Positions 16,588-26,745 of a stretch of DNA of 52,166 bases are shown one piece after another. How positions within the stretch are numbered: position 1 is the stretch's first letter; every line of letters begins with the position of its first letter. The stretch comes from Gemmatimonadota bacterium. Lineage in GTDB: Bacteria > Gemmatimonadota > Gemmatimonadetes > Longimicrobiales > Gaopeijiaceae. The translations under genes were made by a program, and so were the position numbers. The DNA lies in assembly GCA_009838975.1 (NCBI GenBank), contig VXQO01000135.1, positions 1 to 52,166 on the forward strand, in the 5' to 3' direction. The notes beneath the pieces are model-generated. The model did not search any database, was not told where the DNA came from, and was given only the letters and a program-made list of their open reading frames with translations.

Positions 16588-18672
16588 ATGCCAAACCGCC
16601 TAGAACACGAGACCTCTCCCTACCTCCTGCAGCACGCACACAACCCCGTGGACTGGTTTCCCTGGGGTGAAGAGGCGCTGGCGCTGGCCCGCGGGCAGGA
16701 CCGTCCCATCCTCCTCTCGATCGGGTACTCGGCGTGCCACTGGTGCCACGTCATGGAGCGCGAGTCGTTCGAGGACGCGGAGACGGCCCGCGTCATGAAC
16801 GCGCACTTCGTCAACATCAAGGTCGACCGGGAGGAGCGGCCGGACATCGACTCCATCTACATGAGCGCGGTGCAGGCGATTACCGGGCACGGGGGCTGGC
16901 CGCTGACCGCGTTCCTCACTCCCGAGGGCGTGCCATTCTACGGGGGCACCTACTACCCGCCGGAGCCGCGCCACGGAATGCCGTCCTTTCGGCAGGTCCT
17001 CGCCGCGGCCGCCAACGCCTACGCGAACAGGCGCGACGAGGTGGCTCAAGCGGGCGCCCGGCTCAAGGACGTGTTGACTCGAGGCGCAACGGAGCCGCAC
17101 GCGGGAAGCGGACACGCCGGCCCACCGGATACCAGGCTCTTCGAGCACGCCGTCTCCGCCGTCGGGCGCAGCTTCGATCCCGCGCACGGGGGCTTCGGCG
17201 GGGCGCCCAAGTTTCCGCAGCCGGTCTTCCTCGACTTCCTGCTCAGGACCGGCGGGCCGGGCTCGCACGGGGTGTCGATGGCGACGCACACGCTGTCCCG
17301 CATGGCGGCCGGCGGCATTCGCGACCACGCCGGCGGAGGCTTCCACCGGTACTCGGTCGACGCACGCTGGCTGGTCCCGCACTTCGAGAAGATGCTGTAC
17401 GACAACGCGCTCATCGCCCGTGCGATGACCCGCGCGCACCTCCTCGGCGCCCGCCACCTCGGCCCCGTCGCCGAGGAGACGCTGGACTACGTGCTCGAGG
17501 ATCTCACCTCGCCCGACGGCGCCTTCCATTCCGCGCGCGACGCCGACTCCGAGGGGGAGGAAGGCGCGTTCTACCTCTGGACCCCGAGCCGGATCGCCGC
17601 GCTGCTCGACCCCGACACGGCACGACTCCTGTCCCGGGTCTACGACGTGAGCGAAGCGGGCAACTTCGAGCGCCGCAACATCCTGCACCTGCCCCACGAC
17701 CTCGACGCGGTGGCGCGGCAGGAGGGCCTCGCCCGGGACGAACTCGACCGGATCCTGCGCGCCGCGCTCGCCACCCTGAAGGCCCACCGAGCCACGCGCC
17801 CCGAGCCCCTTCGCGACGAGAAGGTCCTCACCTCGTGGAACGGCTTCACGATCCGCGCCCTGGCCGAAGCCGGCCCGGCCCTCGGCCGCCCCGACTACAC
17901 GCAGGCGGCCACCCGCGCGGCGACCTTCCTGCTCGACACGGTGCGCCGGGGCGACCGCATGTACCACGTCCTCACCGCCGGACGCGTCCACGTCGACGGG
18001 TTCCTCGAGGACTACGGTGCCCTCGGCAACGCCTGTCTCTCGCTCTACGAGTCCACGCTCGAATCGCGCTGGCTCACCGACGCGGCCTGGATCGCGGACG
18101 CGATGCTCGCGCGCTTCTGGTCTCCCGCCCAACAGCTCTTCCATGACGCTGCCGAGGACGCCGAACCGCTCCTGGTGCGACCGCGCGACATCATGGACAA
18201 CGCGACGCCCTCCGGGAACTCCCTCGCCGCCGAGTTCCTCGCACGGTCGGCGGCGATCACGGGTTCGGTGGAGCATGGCGAGGTCGCCGACGCCGTCGTC
18301 GCCCGTGAGCGCGGCGCGCTGGAGCGCTACCCGTCGGCGCTGGGCAGGCTGCTGACGGCCGCCCTGCTGCGCGCGACCCCGCCGCTGGAGGTGGCCTTCG
18401 TGGACGCCCCCGGTGACGATCACGGCGCGCCCGACCGCACCGCCGCCATGCTGGACCGCGCCCATCGCCACCCCCACCCCAACCGCGTCATCATCGGCGG
18501 CGACCCCCGCGATCCCGTCATTGCCGCCCTCCCTGGCATGGAGGGACGGCTTGCGCGCACCGGTCACGCCTTCGTCTGTTCAGGGAACACCTGCCTGGAA
18601 CCCGTGACCTCGCCCGAAGGCCTGGACGCCGCGCTGGCCAGGGCGGGAACTCTTCAGGGGTCGGCGGAGTAG
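16588..18672 (+). CDS. DUF255 thioredoxin-fold / six-hairpin protein (YyaL/SSP411-like)
   Basis: A 694-residue protein. The N-terminal DUF255 domain has a thioredoxin fold with [20 protein letters not shown] and the redox-like motif [14 protein letters not shown] (Cys50, Cys53), followed by DREERPDID and [11 protein letters not shown]. The remaining 500 residues form an alpha/alpha toroid with [18 protein letters not shown] and [12 protein letters not shown]-like segments of the six-hairpin glycosidase type. The biochemical function of the family is not established. ATG 16588 fits the conserved N-terminus; a GTG at 16543 would add 15 residues. Confidence 0.9.
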   Translation: MPNRLEHETSPYLLQHAHNPVDWFPWGEEALALARGQDRPILLSIGYSACHWCHVMERESFEDAETARVMNAHFVNIKVDREERPDIDSIYMSAVQAITGHGGWPLTAFLTPEGVPFYGGTYYPPEPRHGMPSFRQVLAAAANAYANRRDEVAQAGARLKDVLTRGATEPHAGSGHAGPPDTRLFEHAVSAVGRSFDPAHGGFGGAPKFPQPVFLDFLLRTGGPGSHGVSMATHTLSRMAAGGIRDHAGGGFHRYSVDARWLVPHFEKMLYDNALIARAMTRAHLLGARHLGPVAEETLDYVLEDLTSPDGAFHSARDADSEGEEGAFYLWTPSRIAALLDPDTARLLSRVYDVSEAGNFERRNILHLPHDLDAVARQEGLARDELDRILRAALATLKAHRATRPEPLRDEKVLTSWNGFTIRALAEAGPALGRPDYTQAATRAATFLLDTVRRGDRMYHVLTAGRVHVDGFLEDYGALGNACLSLYESTLESRWLTDAAWIADAMLARFWSPAQQLFHDAAEDAEPLLVRPRDIMDNATPSGNSLAAEFLARSAAITGSVEHGEVADAVVARERGALERYPSALGRLLTAALLRATPPLEVAFVDAPGDDHGAPDRTAAMLDRAHRHPHPNRVIIGGDPRDPVIAALPGMEGRLARTGHAFVCSGNTCLEPVTSPEGLDAALARAGTLQGSAE

Positions 18673-18804
18673 TCATCCACCGGCATCCGCGCGAGCCCGA
18701 CCATTCGCGGCTTCGGCCACGGGCGGCGGGCGCGCCGGATGGTTATCTTGAGACGTTCAGGACTGTACGCCGCAACTGCGGTGAAGACTCCACCACCGGA
18801 GAAC

Positions 18805-20937
18805 ATGGCGACACTCGAACACGAGATCGACGCCGGGATCGAGTCGGACCTTCCCGACCGCGAAACGCTTCGCGCCTGGTACCGGACCATGGTCACGGCG
18901 CGGCACATCGACGACCGTGAAGCGAAGCTGTACAAGCAGGGCAAGGTCTTCTTCCTGATCGCGGGCGCCGGCCACGAGGCGGTCCAGGTCGCGCTGGCCG
19001 ACTTCCTCCGCCCCGGGTCCGACTGGTTCTACCTCTACTACCGCGACCGCGCGCTGGCCCTGGCGCTCGGCGTCAACCCCATGGAGCAGCTCCTGCAGGG
19101 CATGGGGGCCGAGGCCGACCCCGCGAGCGGCGGCCGCCAGATGCCCGCCCACTTCGGCGACGACCGCTTCAACATCGTCGCTGCCTCCTCACCCACCGGC
19201 ACCCAGTTCCTCAACGCCGTGGGTACAGCCGAGGCCGGACTCCGCGCCGCCCACCTGCCGGGGCTCCGCAAGCACGTCACCTCGTTCGCGGACGACGAGA
19301 TCATCGTTTGCACGACCGGTGACGGAGCCACCTCGGAAGGCGAGTTCTGGGAAGCCCTCAACACCACGTGCAACCTCCAGCTCCCGATCCTCTTCGTCGT
19401 CGAGGACAACGAGTACGCCATCTCGGTCCCCGTCGAGGTGCAGACCGCGGGAGGCAACATCTCGCGCCTGCTCACCGGCTTTCCCGGGTTGAAGATCGTG
19501 GAGTGCGACGGCACCGATCTCGCCGACAGCCACCGTGCCGCGCGAGAGGTGGTTCAGTGGTGCAGGGAGAGGAAGGGACCGGCGCTGCTGCACGCGCATA
19601 CCATCCGCCCGTACTCCCACTCCGGCTCGGACGACGAGTCCGTGTACCGGACCCCGGCCGAGCGCGCCGCGCAGGACCGCCGCGACCCCATCCGCAAGGC
19701 GCGCCGTCTCCTGATCCGGACCGGCGCCGCGACCGCGGAAGAGCTGGACCGAATGGAGGCGGACGCGGGAGCCGCCGTCGCCGCAGCAGCCGACCAGGCG
19801 CTGGAGCACCCCCAGCCCGCGCCGGAGACCGCCACGAAGTGGCTCTACTCCGAGACCGTCGACCCGACCGGCCCCGACTTCAACACCGAAGATCGCCCCG
19901 TCTTCCAGGACGACCGCCAGCTGACCATGGTGGACCTCCTCAACCGCTGTCTGCGCAGCGAGATGGAGCGCGATCCGAGGATCATCATCTTCGGACAGGA
20001 CGTGGCCGATGCGTCACGCGAAGAGGCGCTGGCCGAGGTGAAGGGCAAGGGCGGCGTCTTCAAGGTGACGCACGGGCTGCAGTCGCGGTTCGGGAGCCAC
20101 CGGGTCTACAACTCCCCGCTCGCCGAGGCCAACATCATCGGCCGGGCGGTGGGGATGGCGGCGCGCGGGCTCAAACCCGTCGTGGAGATCCAGTTCGTGG
20201 ACTACATCTGGCCCGCGTTCATGCAGATCCGCAACGAGCTGGCCACCATGAGGTACCGTTCGGGCGGCAAGTGGGCGGCTCCGGTCGTGCTTCGCACCAC
20301 CTATGGCGGCTACATCAAGGGCGGCATGTACCACTCCCAGACCGCAGCCACCCTCTTCGCGCACACGCCGGGCCTCCGGGTGGTGCTTCCGTCCAACGCG
20401 CGCGACGCGGCCGGGCTGTTGCGCACGGCGATCCGCTGTGACGACCCGGTCATCTTCTTTGAGCACAAGCACCTCTATCGCCAGGTTCACAACAAGAGTG
20501 CGGACCCCGGTCCGGACTACATGGTGCCGTTCGGCAGGGCGAAGGTGGTGCGTCCGGGGCGGGATCTGACCGTGGTGACGTACGGCGCACTGGTGAAGCG
20601 CTCGATGGATGCGGCACGGGTCGCCGAGGAGCGGCACGGGATCAGCGCCGAGATCATCGACCTGCGCTCGATTTCCCCGCTCGACATGGAGACGGTCGGC
20701 GATTCGGTGCGCCGCACCAACAAGGTCCTGGTGGCGTACGAGGACGGGCAGACCTACGGCGTCGGCTCCGAGGTTGCAGCGCACATCGCGGACGAACTCT
20801 TCCCGTGGCTGGACGGACCGGTGCGCAGGGTGGCCGCACTCGATACGTGGGTGGCGTTCTCGCCGCAGCTCGAGAAGACGATCCTGCCGCAGGTGGACGA
20901 CGTGCTGGCGGGGATTCTGGAACTGGGGCGCTTCTAG
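18805..20937 (+). CDS. Fused E1 alpha/beta subunit of a branched-chain 2-oxoacid dehydrogenase
   Basis: A 710-residue thiamine-diphosphate enzyme in which the alpha and beta subunits of E1 are one chain. The alpha part (about 1-340) has the TPP motif [15 protein letters not shown] (GDG near 172-174), DNEYAISVP and [10 protein letters not shown]. The beta part begins near residue 371 with [16 protein letters not shown] and contains [32 protein letters not shown] and [13 protein letters not shown]. It decarboxylates a 2-oxo acid and passes the acyl group to lipoyl-E2; E2 and E3 are not in the window. ATG 18805 has GGAGAAC before it. Branched-chain specificity is inferred from resemblance, not proved. 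Confidence 0.92.
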   Translation: MATLEHEIDAGIESDLPDRETLRAWYRTMVTARHIDDREAKLYKQGKVFFLIAGAGHEAVQVALADFLRPGSDWFYLYYRDRALALALGVNPMEQLLQGMGAEADPASGGRQMPAHFGDDRFNIVAASSPTGTQFLNAVGTAEAGLRAAHLPGLRKHVTSFADDEIIVCTTGDGATSEGEFWEALNTTCNLQLPILFVVEDNEYAISVPVEVQTAGGNISRLLTGFPGLKIVECDGTDLADSHRAAREVVQWCRERKGPALLHAHTIRPYSHSGSDDESVYRTPAERAAQDRRDPIRKARRLLIRTGAATAEELDRMEADAGAAVAAAADQALEHPQPAPETATKWLYSETVDPTGPDFNTEDRPVFQDDRQLTMVDLLNRCLRSEMERDPRIIIFGQDVADASREEALAEVKGKGGVFKVTHGLQSRFGSHRVYNSPLAEANIIGRAVGMAARGLKPVVEIQFVDYIWPAFMQIRNELATMRYRSGGKWAAPVVLRTTYGGYIKGGMYHSQTAATLFAHTPGLRVVLPSNARDAAGLLRTAIRCDDPVIFFEHKHLYRQVHNKSADPGPDYMVPFGRAKVVRPGRDLTVVTYGALVKRSMDAARVAEERHGISAEIIDLRSISPLDMETVGDSVRRTNKVLVAYEDGQTYGVGSEVAAHIADELFPWLDGPVRRVAALDTWVAFSPQLEKTILPQVDDVLAGILELGRF

Positions 20938-20944
20938 ACTAGAA
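20932..20944. terminator. Short palindrome made of two convergent stop codons
   Basis: TTCTAGACTAGAA is a perfect palindrome with a single central A. It contains the TAG stop of the E1 gene and the TAG stop of the minus-strand gene, one base apart. A short stem could mark transcript ends in both directions, but it may simply reflect both proteins ending in Phe-stop. Confidence 0.3.
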
Positions 20945-22156
20945 CCGCACGTTCAGCAGCGGCACCTTCCAGACGAGGCCGTCGCCGGCGGCGGATCCAT
21001 GCCGCCCGCCGTAGCGAAGCGCGGGATCGAGCGACGGAGCAGGCAGCGGCGCAGACAGTGACCAGTCGCCGCGAGACCAGTTGACCAGCGCGCCCATCGC
21101 GGGCAGACCCCCGCCGCTCTCCGCGTCGCCGCTCATGTCCTCCTCGGCATCGTGTCCTCGCGTGAGCACTCCGCCAAGCGCCAGTCCGGCGACGCTGCCA
21201 GCGAGGGTGACGCCGATCGCCGTATTCTCGTCGTCCACGTCCGCGATAAGCACGAGGCCCAGGCCGCCGACCCCGCCTATCAGACCGCCGACGCTGATCA
21301 TTCGAGCCCGGGACCGGCTGAGCGGGACGCGGCTGCCGACCAGAGCGCCACCGACCAGCCCCGCGTTGCCCGCAAGCATCACGGTCGCCCAGGTGGGATC
21401 GTCTTCCAGATCGGCCAGTATCGAGGTCGCCAACCCGAACCAGGAGCCCCAGAGGCTGCCCAGGGTGGCCGAAGTCGCGGTCCCCGGCCTGATATCCTGC
21501 CGGGCCGCCAGCATGCCGCCTCCGATGCCCACCGCGCTGGCGATGATCATCGTCCCGAGGACGGCTTCCTCGTCCGCCTCTTCGTCGATGATGATGTCCC
21601 CTTCGATGATGCGCTCGCCGCCCCCGAAGTCCATCGCGTTGGCCAGGGCCATCCCCTGCAGCGCACCCCATGTCCCGCCCCACGTGATCGCCCGTGCCTG
21701 GCCCAGCGAGAGCGGTCGCGTCCGGGAGAACGCCCGCCCGCCGAAGAACCCGCCAGGGGCCCCCAGGAGAAGCCCGACCCCGTACGGTTCGGGGCCGTCG
21801 GCGCTCAGGGCTGCGGGTACGGCGATTCCCAGCCAGATCCCGTAGGTCGTCGACCACACCTTGAGTTCGGTCTCGCCGCCACCCAGGGATTGCGCGGCGC
21901 CGACCTCGCCCAGCCAGGCGCGGGCTGTCCCGGCGGCGGAGGTCCCGTCGAAGCGGTCGGCGATGTACCGGTATAGTGTCTCGGCTGCGTCCTGGTCACC
22001 GCGCTGCTCGAGATCGGCGGCGGTACCGAGGAGGACGGCGGCCGAGTCGGCGCGCGTGACCTGGGCCAAGGCGGGGTGCGAGGACAGGGCGGCACCGAGG
22101 ACGGCGGCGATCAGGGCGATCAAGCATGTCCGGTTCAGGATGTTGGCTCGGCGCAT
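20939..22156 (-). CDS. Exported glycine-rich membrane-active protein, unknown family, paralog 1
   Basis: A 405-residue protein I do not recognise. ATG 22156 gives a signal peptide (NRTCLIALIAAVLGAALSS, cleavage near ALAQ). Residues about 35-75 look like a TPR-type helical pair (LEQRGDQDAAETLYRYIADRF). The rest alternates Gly-rich hydrophobic stretches such as WGGTWGALQGMALANAMDFGG and GSLWGSWFGLATSILADL. The C-terminal block is WSLSAPLPAPSLDPALRY and then GLVWKVPLLNVRF. The terminal aromatic residue and short strands suggest an outer-membrane protein; this is inference. The tandem gene 22197-23099 shares the same blocks but lacks the TPR-like part. Confidence 0.75.
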   Translation of the reverse strand: MRRANILNRTCLIALIAAVLGAALSSHPALAQVTRADSAAVLLGTAADLEQRGDQDAAETLYRYIADRFDGTSAAGTARAWLGEVGAAQSLGGGETELKVWSTTYGIWLGIAVPAALSADGPEPYGVGLLLGAPGGFFGGRAFSRTRPLSLGQARAITWGGTWGALQGMALANAMDFGGGERIIEGDIIIDEEADEEAVLGTMIIASAVGIGGGMLAARQDIRPGTATSATLGSLWGSWFGLATSILADLEDDPTWATVMLAGNAGLVGGALVGSRVPLSRSRARMISVGGLIGGVGGLGLVLIADVDDENTAIGVTLAGSVAGLALGGVLTRGHDAEEDMSGDAESGGGLPAMGALVNWSRGDWSLSAPLPAPSLDPALRYGGRHGSAAGDGLVWKVPLLNVRF

Positions 22157-22196
22157 GCGGCAAGATACCCGCCAGTGCGCCTCAGGGTCCACGGAG

Positions 22197-23099
22197 CTAC
22201 CGGAACTTTACGTTCAGCAGCGGCACCCGCCACACCAGACCGCCGCGACCTGCTCTCTCCGGAACTTTCGCTCCAGGTGCCGGATCGGGCGCGGGTGACG
22301 GCAACGGAGCCGAGAGCGACCATTCGCCCCGGGTTCGGTTGAGCAATGATCCCCCCAGGCGCGGCACTCGGGTCTCCGTCGCACCGTCGTTCCGGCTCTC
22401 GTCGGTATCGTCCCCGATGGGGATGATCGCACCCAGCGCGAGTCCCACGACGCCCCCGGCCAGGCCGACGCCGTATTTCGTCCTGTCGTCGCCGTCCGCG
22501 ATCCACACCATGCCCGCTCCGACGAGTGCAGCCGTCATGGCCGACCCGCCCATCCGGCGAATACGGGCATCGCTCGGCGCCCACCGGCTTCCCGCCAACG
22601 CGCCGGCCAGCAGCCCGGTGTTGCCGGCAGCCATCATGGTCGCCATGCCCGGGTTCTCATCGAGACCGGTTACCCTGGACGCGGCCAATCCCACCCACAA
22701 CCCCCACACACTGACCATTTGAGCCGTGTGCGCAGTCGCCTTGCTGATGCCTCGCCTCGCGGCCAGCATGCCGCCCGCGACGCCGACAGCTCCACCCGCG
22801 AGCGTCGAAGCGAATACGGCCCACCCGCTCTCGGGCGCTTGTTCAATTTCCCCTGCGTGGTTGAGCCGCTCGCCCCCACCAAAGTCCATTGCGACGGCCA
22901 GGGACATGCCCTGAACGCCACCCCACAGCCCACCCCAGATGATGGCGTCTCGCCCGCCGTCCTCAAGAGAAGACGCGAGCGCCAGAGCACTCCACTCCGG
23001 TCCGAACTGGGCATGGGCGGGTCGCGACGTCGCCGCACCGATCGTGGCCGCCAGCAGAGCGACGACGTACCAATGAATCAGCGCGGGATTGTTGCGCAT
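22197..23099 (-). CDS. Exported glycine-rich membrane-active protein, unknown family, paralog 2
   Basis: A 300-residue protein of the same unnamed family as its downstream neighbour. ATG 23099 has a good Shine-Dalgarno (GGAAGG, five bases upstream) and a signal peptide ending PAHAQ. The shared blocks are GGLWGGVQGMSLAVAMDFGG, GVAGGMLAARRGISKATAH, AAGNTGLLAGALAGSRW, WSLSAPLPSPAPDPA and a final GLVWRVPLLNVKF. It lacks the N-terminal helical repeat region of paralog 1. The gap to paralog 1 is 40 bases, so the two are probably co-transcribed after a tandem duplication. Confidence 0.75.
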   Translation of the reverse strand: MRNNPALIHWYVVALLAATIGAATSRPAHAQFGPEWSALALASSLEDGGRDAIIWGGLWGGVQGMSLAVAMDFGGGERLNHAGEIEQAPESGWAVFASTLAGGAVGVAGGMLAARRGISKATAHTAQMVSVWGLWVGLAASRVTGLDENPGMATMMAAGNTGLLAGALAGSRWAPSDARIRRMGGSAMTAALVGAGMVWIADGDDRTKYGVGLAGGVVGLALGAIIPIGDDTDESRNDGATETRVPRLGGSLLNRTRGEWSLSAPLPSPAPDPAPGAKVPERAGRGGLVWRVPLLNVKFR

Positions 23100-23246
23100 G
23101 CTGGCCTTCCTTTGGAGAGGGCTCGGGAACAGCCGTCGATGGCAGTCATGGGCAATTGATGCCCTCGTCAAAATACCCCCTTGAGCACGGCCGGTTCCAC
23201 GGTTCCGGCGCTCCCGGGATGCTATCGTCGCGGTGTGCGTGCCCAC

Positions 23247-24431
23247 TCACCCCATCACCCCCACAATCCCCCGCTCCAGGTTCCGCACGTCTTCGTAGCC
23301 CTCGGCGACGAGCAGCTTCGCGACCTCGAGGCTGCGGACGCCACTGTGACAGTACACCACGACGGGCCGATCGGTCGGTATCTCCTCCAGACGGTCGCCC
23401 ACCTGGCCCATGGGCACGTGCACGGCTCCAAGATGGGCGAGGTTCATCGCGCTCCATTCCACCGGCTCACGCACGTCGAGCAGAAAGGGCCGCGGGTCGC
23501 GCGCCAGGAACGCCGTGAGATCGTCGGGCTCCACGCTCCCCACCGCGCTTTCGGCGTCGGACGGTTCGGGCGCCACGCCGCAGAAGACCTCGTAGTCGAT
23601 GAGGCCGGTCTGGGTGGGTTCGTCCCCGCAGACCGGGCAGTCCGGATCGCGGCGGATCTCCAGCTCGCGCCAGCGGTAGGTCAGCGCGTCGAAGATCTGC
23701 AGGCGGCCCACGAGGGGCTCGCCGACGCCGAGGATCAGCTTTATCGTCTCCATTGCTTGCGCCGCCCCGATCACGCCGGGGAGCGCGCCGAAAACACCCG
23801 CCTCGGCACAATTCGGAATCAGGCCGGGCGGCGGAGGCTCGCGGAAGAGGCAGCGGTAGCACGGACCACCATCGGTGGCGAAGACGGCCAGCTGGCCCTC
23901 CCAGCGGTGCACCGAGCCGTAGACGTTGGGCCTGCCGGTCAGGACGCACGCGTCGTTGACGAGGTAGCGGGTCGGGAAGTTGTCACTGCCGTCGACGACC
24001 ACGTCGAAGCTGGACACGATCTGCAGTGCATTCGCGGAGGCAAGACGGACGGCCCCCGTTTCCAGCCGGGTATGAGGGTTGATGTCGGAGAGTCGAGCGG
24101 TCGCCGAAACCACCTTGGGCCGGCCGACGGCGCGCGTTCCGTGAAGGATCTGCCGTTGGAGGTTCGTGACATCGACTTCGTCGGGGTCGACGATCCCCAG
24201 GGTTCCCACTCCCGCGGCGGCGAGGTACAGGGCGGCGGGCGAACCCAGTCCGCCGGCGCCCACCAGCAGCACGCGCGCGGCCTTGAGGCGCTCCTGCCCC
24301 TCCCGGCCCACCTCTGGGAGGACCAGGTGGCGGGCGTAGCGGGCCGACTCCTCGCGGGTCAGCGGCTCGCTGCGGGTCGGTGCCGCGGCCCCTGCATTCG
24401 GCGCGGCGCGGGTCGTCCTACCGTCGTCCAC
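23247..24431 (-). CDS. moeB: MoeB/ThiF-type adenylyltransferase with C-terminal rhodanese domain
   Basis: A 394-residue E1-like enzyme that adenylates the C-terminus of a ubiquitin-like sulfur carrier (MoaD/ThiS type) and may sulfurate it. The ATP-binding site is GAGGLGSPA at 58-66. Zinc ligands are Cys191, Cys194, Cys265 and Cys268, and the catalytic Cys208 lies in PNCAEAGVFG. The rhodanese domain (about 300-394) has active-site Cys361 in YCHSGVRS. The protein stops seven residues after NLERG, whereas related enzymes usually continue with a W-containing tail, so the rhodanese end is shortened. The start overlaps the stop of the barrel gene upstream by 14 bases. Confidence 0.9.
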   Translation of the reverse strand: MDDGRTTRAAPNAGAAAPTRSEPLTREESARYARHLVLPEVGREGQERLKAARVLLVGAGGLGSPAALYLAAAGVGTLGIVDPDEVDVTNLQRQILHGTRAVGRPKVVSATARLSDINPHTRLETGAVRLASANALQIVSSFDVVVDGSDNFPTRYLVNDACVLTGRPNVYGSVHRWEGQLAVFATDGGPCYRCLFREPPPPGLIPNCAEAGVFGALPGVIGAAQAMETIKLILGVGEPLVGRLQIFDALTYRWRELEIRRDPDCPVCGDEPTQTGLIDYEVFCGVAPEPSDAESAVGSVEPDDLTAFLARDPRPFLLDVREPVEWSAMNLAHLGAVHVPMGQVGDRLEEIPTDRPVVVYCHSGVRSLEVAKLLVAEGYEDVRNLERGIVGVMG

Positions 24432-25122
24432 GGCGTCCCCGGTCGTCGCCCCCGATACCGTAGCGGATGCCGAGGTTGAAGATCGGCCAGAAGTTGACGA
24501 GGTCGCCCAGGTCGTCGCGGAGGTTGCCCTGTTCCGCGCGCAGATCGTCGCGGAAGCCGCGCGAGCGCAACACCGACGGATCGCCCTTTGCGCTCATGCT
24601 CAGCTCGGGGTGATCGAGAAACGCCACCCCTACGTCGAGGAACAGTCCCAGGCCGCTGGCGTTGTGCTGCCCGAAGCCTACGAGCACGTATGGAGCCCAC
24701 GGTTCCGAATGCAACGTGGTGGTCAGCTGGGTCACCTCGGGCTCGGTGTAGCTGCCCTCGCCGATGTCTATGGTGGCGCCGTCGCCGAGCCTTATCGCAT
24801 AGTACGGATCTTCGCTCTTGTAAAGCATCCCGCCGCCGATCCGAAAGTTGCCCATCTCGATATCGGCGCCGATGGTGTAGATCATCTCCGGGAATTGCAG
24901 TGTTCCGGTGCGGTTGTCGGCAAGTCGAGAGACCGAGGTGAGGTCGGTGTAGGCGTTGTGTCCCCCCGTCCCGCCGCGCAGGACGAACCAGTCGTTGGCG
25001 GCAACCGACACGTCGAAGCCGACCCCGAAGGTGCCGGCGCGGCCGCCGAGCCAGACGCTCTGGGCAGTGGTGGCAGTGGTGGTGGCGAGCAGTGCGGCGA
25101 TGGCGATCAGGGTGCGTCTCAT
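24418..25122 (-). CDS. Outer-membrane beta-barrel-like protein, paralog 1
   Basis: A 234-residue exported protein. ATG 25122 begins a clean signal peptide (RRTLIAIAALLATTTATTAQ). The mature part consists of alternating amphipathic strands with aromatic/Gly ends, for example VWLGGRAGTFGVGFDVSV, then MIYTIGADIEMGNFRIGGG, and ends in IFNLGIRYGIGG followed by an arginine-rich tail. It is paralogous to the gene at 36841: both share an IDIG-xx-x-EPEV block and a GDPSVL/GDPAVL block. A porin or structural role is possible; no ligand can be inferred. An 8-bp stem immediately upstream masks its ribosome binding site. Confidence 0.78.
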   Translation of the reverse strand: MRRTLIAIAALLATTTATTAQSVWLGGRAGTFGVGFDVSVAANDWFVLRGGTGGHNAYTDLTSVSRLADNRTGTLQFPEMIYTIGADIEMGNFRIGGGMLYKSEDPYYAIRLGDGATIDIGEGSYTEPEVTQLTTTLHSEPWAPYVLVGFGQHNASGLGLFLDVGVAFLDHPELSMSAKGDPSVLRSRGFRDDLRAEQGNLRDDLGDLVNFWPIFNLGIRYGIGGDDRGRRGRR

Positions 25123-25129
25123 GGGCGAC

Positions 25130-25157
25130 CTCCGGTGCTGTGCGACGGACACCGGAG
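25130..25157 (-). promoter_or_regulatory. Hairpin masking the Shine-Dalgarno of the barrel gene
   Basis: In the mRNA sense the arms CTCCGGTG and CACCGGAG are perfectly complementary around a 12-base loop. The second arm carries the GGAG of the Shine-Dalgarno GGAGG, seven bases before the ATG at 25122. Folding would hide the ribosome binding site, which suggests translational control (RNA thermometer, protein-binding or leader-RNA type). It could also be a DNA operator. Confidence 0.5.
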
Positions 25158-25345
25158 CGGCCGGAAGCACGACGCCGACAGGGGCGGTGGCTGGCGCGCT
25201 TCAGGGATGCCGCGTCGCGGAAAACGTGTGTCTTTCACTGCCTTGGAACTTGCCATGGCGAGAACATCTCTGCCAGCCCTCGGCGGTGTCCGGGGCAGCG
25301 CATCACCGGCGCCGTTCGGGGCGGCGGTCGGTCCCCAAGAAGCTG

Positions 25346-26743
25346 CTAGAATCCACCCCCGGTAGAGAACCCGCCGCCGCCACCGAAACCACCCCCGCTC
25401 GAGAATCCTCCGCCGCCAAAGCCGCCACCTCCGAACCCGCTCCCCCCGAAGCTGTCGCTGACGGGTGCGAAGTGCTGGTTGCGTCCCAGGACCCGGTGCA
25501 CATGCCCGTGGGTGTGGCTGCCGGCGAGGTAGCCGAGCAGCAGCGCGTTGATGTCGAGACCGTCGTCGAAGCGTGAGCGGTGGCCGTTCCAGTCGTTCGC
25601 CTCGAACTCGTCGCGAAGCCGCTCCAGGCCAGCGAGGCGATCCGCGAGGCGGGAACGTTCCTCCTTGTGCTCGGCCAGTTCCCTGCGCAATTCGGCGAGC
25701 CGGGCGTCGATCTCGCCCAGTTCGCCCACCAGGACATCGTCGCGGTGGTCGCCGGTGGCGCGGGCCATGGTGAGGAGTTCGTCCAGGGTCTTGCCCTCCA
25801 GGAAGGCCTCCAGGCTGTCGATGGCGGACTCGTAGTAGGATCCGCGCTCGTCGTGGAGTGCGGCGTTCTCGTCGGTGAGGTCGCGCAGGACCCGCTCCGC
25901 ATCGCGAAGGGCGCGGCGCGCCTCCTCACGCTCCCGGTAGAGTCGTTCGCCCCGTTCGAGCACGGGAGTCAGGCCGGCGCGATCGATGACCTCGCCTTCG
26001 AGACGGGCCAGGGGTGGGACGGCTGCCTCGAGAGCGGCGCGGTCATCGGCAAGCGCCGCCGCGGCATGATCGGGCAGCTCGTTGAGGAAGTCGTATTTCG
26101 CGCGTGCGTCGTCGTACTGCACCACCCCCGCCACCCATCTGTCGAGACTGCGGGTAACCGCATTTCCGGTCGCGCGTGCCGTGCCATGGCCCCGGTGCCG
26201 GAGGTAGGAGAAGAAGGGATCGCGTTCGTACGCGGGGACCTTGTCCGCCTGCTCGCGCCGGGCGGCCTCATGTCGCTTCTCGGAGGCGGCAACCCGGGCT
26301 TCGAGTCGGCGAACCTGCTTGAGCAGCCGTTGCCAGCTGGGCATGTCCTGGAGCTCCTCGAAGACGGTGTGGGCCAGGCGCGCGCGCTCCTGGCCTGTGT
26401 CGTTCAGCGCTTCGGTGACTCTGGCCAGCGCCGTCTCGGCCTCGGAAACCGTGTCGCGCTGCCCGGGAATGAGGCGCTCTACCTCGCGCATCCGGTCCTT
26501 CTTGCCGTCGTAGATGGCGCGGATGCTCGTCTCCATCGTGGCGAGCGTGCCGGCCACCGCCTCCTCGCTCATCTCGGGGAGGTGGAACGCGGCTAGCGCA
26601 CGCATGGTCGCGGCCCGCCGCTCACCCGCCTCGGCCAACCCGGTCAGCAAAGTGTCGACCTGCCGCTCCTCGGTCTCGAGCCGACGGCGAACCTTGCGGA
26701 TCCGCCTGACCATGCTCCTGTGGATGTCCCTGCCGTCGTGCAT
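25346..26743 (-). CDS. Coiled-coil protein with histidine cluster and GGGGF tail
   Basis: A 465-residue protein of unknown function. Residues 1-390 are almost entirely charged helix with Ala/Leu/Glu/Arg heptads, typical of long coiled coils. Near the end a His-rich segment (GSHTHGHVHRVLGRNQHF) is followed by a repetitive tail of GGGGF/GGGF units encoded at about 25349-25450. There is no signal peptide or membrane segment. ATG 26743 lies two bases after the stop of the DUF6384-like gene, with GGAG upstream; a GTG at 26752 would overlap that gene. The spacing implies obligate co-expression and probably a complex with that membrane protein. Confidence 0.8.
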   Translation of the reverse strand: MHDGRDIHRSMVRRIRKVRRRLETEERQVDTLLTGLAEAGERRAATMRALAAFHLPEMSEEAVAGTLATMETSIRAIYDGKKDRMREVERLIPGQRDTVSEAETALARVTEALNDTGQERARLAHTVFEELQDMPSWQRLLKQVRRLEARVAASEKRHEAARREQADKVPAYERDPFFSYLRHRGHGTARATGNAVTRSLDRWVAGVVQYDDARAKYDFLNELPDHAAAALADDRAALEAAVPPLARLEGEVIDRAGLTPVLERGERLYREREEARRALRDAERVLRDLTDENAALHDERGSYYESAIDSLEAFLEGKTLDELLTMARATGDHRDDVLVGELGEIDARLAELRRELAEHKEERSRLADRLAGLERLRDEFEANDWNGHRSRFDDGLDINALLLGYLAGSHTHGHVHRVLGRNQHFAPVSDSFGGSGFGGGGFGGGGFSSGGGFGGGGGFSTGGGF

Positions 26744-26745
26744 GG

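Noticed and set aside
16600-18567. Minus-strand open frame of about 655 codons opposite the DUF255 gene
   Set aside because: Antisense shadow; the plus frame has the conserved ACHWCH and six-hairpin segments.
25349-25450. Tandem DNA repeat or CRISPR-like array
   Set aside because: The repetitive DNA is simply the coding sequence of the GGGGF tail of the coiled-coil protein.
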